NCBI GenBank assembly: GCA_018712245.1
Contig: DVHE01000036.1
Location: forward strand, 1-37,787
Length of the DNA stretch: 37,787 bases
Direction of reading: 5' to 3'
From: Candidatus Avoscillospira avicola
GTDB taxonomy: Bacteria > Bacillota > Clostridia > Oscillospirales > Oscillospiraceae
How positions within the stretch are numbered: the stretch's first letter is position 1; the number at the start of each line of letters is the position of its first letter. The notes beneath the pieces are model-generated. The model saw only the letters and a list, made by a program, of their open reading frames with translations, was not told where the DNA came from and searched no databases. The translations under genes and the position numbers were made by a program. Positions 33,453 through 37,787 of the stretch are shown in pieces.

Positions 33453-34625
33453 TCAAAGGTTTAGTTCTGGGCAGAACTCCGGCAACTCCGGACTGAGGAC
33501 CCGACAACCATCCTCCGTAACCACGATGCCCTTCTCCCAGCGGACGCCGAAGGTGGGGCAGGAGATGAAAGTATCGGCCTGATAGGTCATATTGGGGCGC
33601 AGGGGATACATGGAAATGGTCTCTGCCCATGGCGCCTCCACCTCGATCATACCGGTGGAGTGGAGTGGGCCGTAGACGAAGTTTTCTGCGAAACCGTGGT
33701 CCACATAGTATTTGTAAAAACCCTTTGCAATATCGCCGGCCATCACGCCGGCCTTCACTTGTTCCACCGTCCATTGATGGGCTCTGCGGCAGAACTGGAC
33801 GATTTCTCGCCGCTGACCTTCCAGTTTGCCCAAGCAGATAGGATAGCCGATGGAGGCAGAATAGCCGTCGATTTTGGCCGAGAGATTTAGCTGTACAATG
33901 TCTCCCTTTTGGAAGCGCCGGTAACTGGAACGGGAAATGGCATGGCGTGTGGAAGCCTCGGAGAAGACGTACATGGGGAGTCCTTCGTACTCAGCGCCGT
34001 TTTCATAGATCACCCGTTGGGCAACACCGACCATCTGCAGCTCTGTCATGCCGGGGCGGATCTCTGCAATAACCTGCTGTGTAGCAAGATCCGCCAAACG
34101 ATATCCCTCCTGGAGACAGGCTAACTCATGGTCGGATTTAATGCTGCGCAGCTCGGTCATAATGTCGCCGCTGTCTCTGAATTGAGCGCCGGGGAAGGCT
34201 TCCAGAATTGCCTGATAGATGGTGACTGAGGTGTCCAGAAATGAGGCGATGCCGATGCGCAGGTGCTGACCTGTGATGCCCAAAGCCCTAAAGACGTCCT
34301 GGAAGGAATCGGCCTTTAATTCGGGATACGTGGGATTTGCACCCTCACGGTAAGCCTTGAGGCAAAAGACGCGGTCTAGTTTGTTGCGATCCGCTCCGAA
34401 CTCTCTCGATTCCGGACCCACCAGCAGGGCTGCGTCACCGGCAGCGGAAATCACTACGCCGCAGCGCTCAAATAGAGGCCAAAAGCCGGAAAAGTAACGG
34501 GGATTGGCGTAATCAGCTTCATTTCCGTTGACAATCAGAGCATCCAGACCTTCACGGCGCAAAATGGCGGCACACCGCTTGACTCGATCTTTGTACTCAT
34601 AATCTGGTATACAAATGCGTTCCAT
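33453..34625 (-). CDS. M24 (creatinase/prolidase fold) protein lacking most metal ligands
   Basis: 390 aa from ATG 34625 (MERICIPDYEYKDRVKRCA), with a strong AGGAGGT. N-terminal creatinase domain (1-165), then the pita-bread M24 domain. Of five metal ligands of metallo-aminopeptidases, the two aspartates are replaced (N247 in VQLNLSAKID and A257 in YSASIG), and the first glutamate site reads TYQADTF; H322 (LHSTGMIEVEAP) and E364 (VRWEKG) remain, as does H228 (STRHAIS), at the place of the creatinase catalytic His. Creatinase is itself metal-free, so a non-peptidase hydrolase is likely. A creatininase-family gene follows directly, but an actual creatine pathway is not established. Confidence 0.85.
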   Translation of the reverse strand: MERICIPDYEYKDRVKRCAAILRREGLDALIVNGNEADYANPRYFSGFWPLFERCGVVISAAGDAALLVGPESREFGADRNKLDRVFCLKAYREGANPTYPELKADSFQDVFRALGITGQHLRIGIASFLDTSVTIYQAILEAFPGAQFRDSGDIMTELRSIKSDHELACLQEGYRLADLATQQVIAEIRPGMTELQMVGVAQRVIYENGAEYEGLPMYVFSEASTRHAISRSSYRRFQKGDIVQLNLSAKIDGYSASIGYPICLGKLEGQRREIVQFCRRAHQWTVEQVKAGVMAGDIAKGFYKYYVDHGFAENFVYGPLHSTGMIEVEAPWAETISMYPLRPNMTYQADTFISCPTFGVRWEKGIVVTEDGCRVLSPELPEFCPELNL

Positions 34626-34641
34626 TGCAAACCTCCTAAGT

Positions 34642-34998
34642 TTATTCGCAGTATCCTGGCGTCGTATAAAAGGAAACAGCTCGCGGTTCTGCCCTGCCAT
34701 ATTGAGCGACCACAGGGACGCTGCTTTCCAGCACAATGGCGTATTGTTCACAGGGGGCTGCCGTATGTGCGCCAAAATCGCTTTCTCGATTGGTGCGCAG
34801 GCAGCGGACTCGCTGGGCCTCAACTTCTGTAAAAAAGCTGACCGGCGCCTTGTCCTCAAAGAGCAGGGTGATTTTAATTTCAGCGGATTGATTGGTGGTA
34901 TTGGCGACAATGACTGACTCATGTCCGGGGATAATGTTTACACCTGCGGGTGGTAGCTCGGCGTCTGGGAAAACCCAGATTTTTTTTCCATAGTCCAA
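34642..34998 (-). CDS. ASRT-family (sensory rhodopsin transducer, PF07100-like) small-ligand protein
   Basis: 118 aa from TTG 34998 (DYGKKIWVFPDAELPPAG). I chose this start because GGAGGAG lies six bases upstream; the ATG at 35103 is only a few bases after the -10 box (35108-35113) and cannot serve a normal leader. The KIWVFPDAELPP start, GHESVIVANTTNQSAEIKITLLFEDKAP core, RVRCLRTN, and YAIVLESSVPVVAQYGR end match the Anabaena sensory rhodopsin transducer family. There is no rhodopsin gene here. Literature on the family proposes a small-molecule (sugar-like) binding beta-sandwich in metabolic operons. It is the first gene of the nine-gene operon. Confidence 0.82.
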   Translation of the reverse strand: MDYGKKIWVFPDAELPPAGVNIIPGHESVIVANTTNQSAEIKITLLFEDKAPVSFFTEVEAQRVRCLRTNRESDFGAHTAAPCEQYAIVLESSVPVVAQYGRAEPRAVSFYTTPGYCE

Positions 34999-35107
34999 TA
35001 TTATCTCCTCCAAGGAATGCGTGATAAAGCCTGCTGTTGTGAGGTCCTCCTTTCCAAGATTGTTCAACTTGCACAGTTTATAATTGAAATTTTTCAATTT
35101 CATGTTT

Positions 35108-35136
35108 ATTATACTAGTGATTATTGAGATAAACAA
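35108..35136 (-). promoter_or_regulatory. Promoter of the nine-gene operon
   Basis: Minus strand TTGTTT (35136-35131), 17-base spacer, perfect TATAAT (35113-35108), giving a leader of about 105 bases before the TTG start at 34998. Confidence 0.78.
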
Positions 35137-35167
35137 GAATAAAGTTAAAATACTGATGAAAATTAAT

Positions 35168-35179
35168 TGAAACGTTTTA
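35168..35179. promoter_or_regulatory. LacI-type operator between divergent promoters
   Basis: TGAAACGTTTTA, a palindrome centred on CG with one mismatch, of the form recognised by LacI/GalR repressors. It touches the upstream edge of the regulator's -35 box (35181) and lies about 30 bases upstream of the operon's -35 box. The divergent LacI-domain regulator is the obvious candidate to bind it; a cre site for CcpA is an alternative. Confidence 0.68.
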
Positions 35180-35180
35180 C

Positions 35181-35209
35181 TTTACAATTTTAAATTTACA
35201 TATTATACT
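35181..35209 (+). promoter_or_regulatory. Promoter of the LacI-SBP regulator
   Basis: TTTACA (35181-35186), 17-base spacer, TATACT (35204-35209). The leader runs about 140 bases to the ATG at 35355. Confidence 0.72.
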
Positions 35210-35354
35210 AATTATAGGCGGCACTGAGAGGGGCTAGCCCGTGCAGTGCGCTGTTTTCTCAATGACGCTGGAAAAGCCACGTCATACATTTTCCGTTATG
35301 CGCGGGAACACTGAGGACAATTTGCCTGCTTTTGAACGGCAAAGGAGGTATAAT

Positions 35355-37595
35355 ATGGCAACGATTAAAGATGTGGCCCAGTTGGCCAACGTCTCCATTG
35401 CAACCGTATCCAATTATCTCAACCATACAAAGCCTGTTAGCAAAGCAGCCTCTATTCGGATCAAGAGCGCCATTGATGTGCTGCATTACACGCAGAACAT
35501 ACAGGCCCGGAGCTTAAAGACCAATACCTACAGTGACATCGCTGTGATTTTGCCGGATTTCAATGACTCGTTTTATGTACAGCTTTTTCAAGGTATTGAG
35601 CAGACGTTCCAAAACTCGCCGTTTTTTTTGAACGTGGCTTTTTCCAACGATGTGCCGGAGATGGAACGAAATATCATTCAAAAATTGCTCAAGAAACAAA
35701 TTTCTGGATTGATTATTTTGCCGTGCCAACCTGATTGCTGGAAGTTCTATTATGACTACTTCACACGTCAGGAAAAGCCGATGGTAGTGATTGACAGGCA
35801 TATTCAGAATTTGGAGGCAAATTTCATTACCTTTGATTACCAAACAGCGGTGCAAGGCCTGACGGCACAGTATCTGCGCCAAGGCTATCAGAACATTTGT
35901 TTGATCTCGGGTAGCCCTGCTTTTTCATGCGAAAAAGAATGTCAGCTTGGTTTTCGAAAGGCACATGCGGACGCCGAAGTTACCCTATTGGAGGAAAACA
36001 TCATTCAGGCAGAGTTGAGCAAGGAAGACGCTTTTCGGGTAGTGGTACGGCTTCTGTCCAAACGTACACCAGACATGATCGTCACGACGCAAGAATCTGT
36101 CGCTACCGGCGCTGTGGAAGCGCTGCGCTTTTTGGGTTACTCCCACATTCCAGTTATCACATTGGGTGAGGAGCATTGGAACCAATACACCCATTCCTTT
36201 GCAAATGACTCTCTGGCCAGGCCGGCCATCAAAATGGGGCATGCTGCGGCCACCGTGCTGATGAACCAGCTCCATTCTCCGGTAATAGAGACAGAGCAGA
36301 TTGTATTCCCTGCGGCAGCGGCTTTATTTTCGACGATCGCGCAGCCTGATACACCGTCTTTTCGACCGGATCCGCATTTCATTCGTATTCTTATGGTGGA
36401 TTCTCCTTTTGTACAGACGTTCCGCAGATTGGTAGTTAATTTTGAAAAGACACAACAGATTCGGACGGAGATTGAGATATTGCCACATCCCAAGATGTAC
36501 AAGTCCATCTTGTCGGATGATGAAGGGCGGTATGATGTGATTTTATATGATGTGCCCTGGCTTGCGCAGCTGGCTTCTACAGGAATTCTCACGGATATTA
36601 CTGAGCTGATCACTTCAATAGATCAGAGTGTTTTCCTGGAAAACAGCCTCTTTTATTTCAGCTCCTTTCGCAATCGGTATTATGGTCTGCCGTTTCTTTG
36701 TATGCCGCAAATTTTTTATTATCGTAAAGACCTCTTTAACGATCCAGGCATACGGACTGCCTATGAAAAGTTCTGTGGTATTACGCTCCGCCCACCGGTG
36801 ACATTTAAGGAATACCATACAATAGCAAATTTCTTTACCCACCAGACAGATGCCATTGCCTACGGTATTTCCATCCCAGCTGCTTACAATGAATGCCTTG
36901 CACCGGAAATCCATATGCGCCTGCAGGCATATGGAATCGATTTATTCCATTCAGATGGCTCTGTAGCCTTTCAGCCTGCGCAGGCGCTAAAGGCGTACAT
37001 CAATTTAATCCGATCCGTCCACTGTGCAAAACCGGACTATTTCACTGCTACTGATAGTTCTGCTGTGGAGGACTTTCTTCATGGAGATACGGCGATGCTG
37101 ATTGCCTTTTCTGGTTTTTTGGAGGATATGGCGGATCTACGAAAGAATAGTATGATTGGTTCCATCGGCTACAGTATGATACCCGGAAGAACGCCGCTTT
37201 TGGGTGGCTGGAGTCTAGGAATCCATCAGAAATCTGGGCATAAAGAGGATGCGGCGCGGTTTCTCCAATGGGTCAGTACGCAGCAGGTCACGGACTATTT
37301 GACACTATTAGGCAACCAATGTTCTCTGTCAAAATCCTATGAAAACGATGAATTGATCAAGCTCTATCCATGGTTGCCTCTATACCGTCAGGCGTACACT
37401 TTTTCCAGGCTGCCTCGTATGCCGCAAATGCGCAATGGAGCGGTTGTGCCGTCCAGTAAAGTTGACGATGTACTGTGTAAATGGGCGTATCGGATGATAC
37501 GAGAGGAGACGGAAGTACAGGAGGCTGTCGCAGCCACCCAGGCGGAATTGATCGCACTGACTGAGATCTACAGCAAAGGGACTACGGCATTCTGA
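35355..37595 (+). CDS. LacI-family regulator fused to a family-1 solute-binding-protein domain
   Basis: 746 aa from ATG 35355 (AAAGGAGG upstream; the frame is open to 35241 but lacks a comparable site). Residues 1-55 are a LacI helix-turn-helix (MATIKDVAQLANVSIATVSN), 60-330 the usual periplasmic-binding-like sensor of LacI proteins (IAVILPDFNDSFYVQLFQGIE, ISGLIILPCQPD, TTQESVATGAVEALRFLGY). From about 340 to 735 a second full domain resembles extracellular solute-binding family 1: LVVNFEKTQQIRTEIEILP, YDVILYDVPWLAQLASTGILTDITELI, YYGLPFLCMPQIFYYRKDLF, LLGGWSLGIHQKSGHKEDAARFLQWVS. No signal peptide or membrane segment is present, so it is cytoplasmic and may sense two ligands. By eye its GC content is lower than that of the genes to the left. 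Confidence 0.9.
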   Translation: MATIKDVAQLANVSIATVSNYLNHTKPVSKAASIRIKSAIDVLHYTQNIQARSLKTNTYSDIAVILPDFNDSFYVQLFQGIEQTFQNSPFFLNVAFSNDVPEMERNIIQKLLKKQISGLIILPCQPDCWKFYYDYFTRQEKPMVVIDRHIQNLEANFITFDYQTAVQGLTAQYLRQGYQNICLISGSPAFSCEKECQLGFRKAHADAEVTLLEENIIQAELSKEDAFRVVVRLLSKRTPDMIVTTQESVATGAVEALRFLGYSHIPVITLGEEHWNQYTHSFANDSLARPAIKMGHAAATVLMNQLHSPVIETEQIVFPAAAALFSTIAQPDTPSFRPDPHFIRILMVDSPFVQTFRRLVVNFEKTQQIRTEIEILPHPKMYKSILSDDEGRYDVILYDVPWLAQLASTGILTDITELITSIDQSVFLENSLFYFSSFRNRYYGLPFLCMPQIFYYRKDLFNDPGIRTAYEKFCGITLRPPVTFKEYHTIANFFTHQTDAIAYGISIPAAYNECLAPEIHMRLQAYGIDLFHSDGSVAFQPAQALKAYINLIRSVHCAKPDYFTATDSSAVEDFLHGDTAMLIAFSGFLEDMADLRKNSMIGSIGYSMIPGRTPLLGGWSLGIHQKSGHKEDAARFLQWVSTQQVTDYLTLLGNQCSLSKSYENDELIKLYPWLPLYRQAYTFSRLPRMPQMRNGAVVPSSKVDDVLCKWAYRMIREETEVQEAVAATQAELIALTEIYSKGTTAF

Positions 37596-37672
37596 GATAA
37601 GACCCGGAAATGAAAGAAAATGAAATGATTAGACGGCCCTGACTGACATATATGAGAATGTGCATATCGGCT

Positions 37673-37787
37673 TTAGTCAGCAACTGCCGAAACAGCAACA
37701 GCGCGGGCCAGCCTGGCGAAGAGCTGGTCGGGTGTGCGTCTGCGGTTGAAGCGGAAGCAGTATTCGTCCAGGTAGCTCTGGAGCTGC
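37673..37787 (-). mobile_element. C-terminal end of an IS1595-type (ISXO2-like) transposase, cut by window edge
   Basis: The minus strand reads QLQSYLDEYCFRFNRRR, then TPDQLFARLARAVAVSAVAD and stop (37673-37675). YLDEYCFRFNRR is the characteristic C-terminal motif of ISXO2-like transposases of the IS1595 family. Only 37 codons are in the window. The sequence GGCCCTGACTGACAT at about 37636-37650 could be part of the terminal inverted repeat, but the other end is not visible. Confidence 0.75.

Noticed and set aside
33355-33453. Literal creatine/creatinine degradation pathway from the creatinase-like and creatininase-like pair
   Set aside because: Kept only as an alternative. The rest of the operon (CUT2 importer, Gfo/Idh, DUF4432, sugar acetyltransferase) points to a sugar-like substrate, and both hydrolases deviate from the characterised enzymes.

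Overview
The window is high-GC DNA (by eye about 60% for most of its length) from a spore-forming, anaerobic gut-type Firmicute, most likely Oscillospiraceae (Oscillibacter / Flavonifractor / Lawsonibacter-like). This is inferred from a clear spo0A, a spore cortex-lytic-type operon behind a sigma-E-like promoter, indolepyruvate:ferredoxin oxidoreductase, a rubredoxin-containing flavodiiron protein, and intergenic space packed with short palindromic repeats typical of this group. No rRNA or tRNA genes were seen.

Layout. (1) 1-4918, minus strand: an aryl-acid operon (SSS symporter, iorA, iorB, phenylacetate-CoA ligase cut by the left edge), suited to fermenting aromatic amino acids through aryl-acetyl-CoA. 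(2) 4919-6029: a REP-associated tyrosine transposase (RAYT) flanked by inverted palindromic repeats. (3) 6030-8268: acyl-CoA synthetase and a PaaI-type thioesterase, with a terminator-like hairpin in the leader between them. (4) 9000-12197: spo0A, and divergent from it a three-gene operon of a SpoIID-like cortex-lytic protein and peptidoglycan-binding proteins. (5) 13467-18111: a four-domain flavodiiron protein, murC and cca. (6) 19122-21189: a DUF4330 protein and an O-antigen ligase/polymerase-like membrane protein. (7) 21244-24868: EFR1-type flavodoxin-ferredoxin protein, trkA and trkH. (8) 25122-34998: a nine-gene minus-strand operon. (9) 35355-37595: its divergent regulator. (10) 37673-37787: the C-terminus of an IS1595-type transposase, cut by the right edge.

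The gene-free stretches (720-1023, 5610-6029, 8269-8999, 12198-13466, 18112-19121) are built almost entirely of three repeat families: a 24-bp GTAGGGGC...CCG palindrome with exchangeable core (about 17 copies), a two-hairpin element whose stems change by compensatory substitutions (6 copies), and a 300-450 bp composite repeat (3 copies).

The strongest candidate for an undescribed system is 25.1-37.6 kb. A CUT2 (ribose-type) ABC importer, in which one permease is fused to the double ATPase, is co-transcribed with an ASRT-family small-ligand protein, a creatinase/M24-like protein lacking most metal ligands, a creatininase-family hydrolase, a Gfo/Idh/MocA dehydrogenase, a DUF4432 sugar epimerase-like protein and a hexapeptide acetyltransferase. 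The divergent regulator is a LacI repressor fused to a complete family-1 solute-binding-protein domain. A LacI-type operator lies between the two promoters. The substrate is unknown; a modified sugar, cyclitol or glycoside is my best inference.
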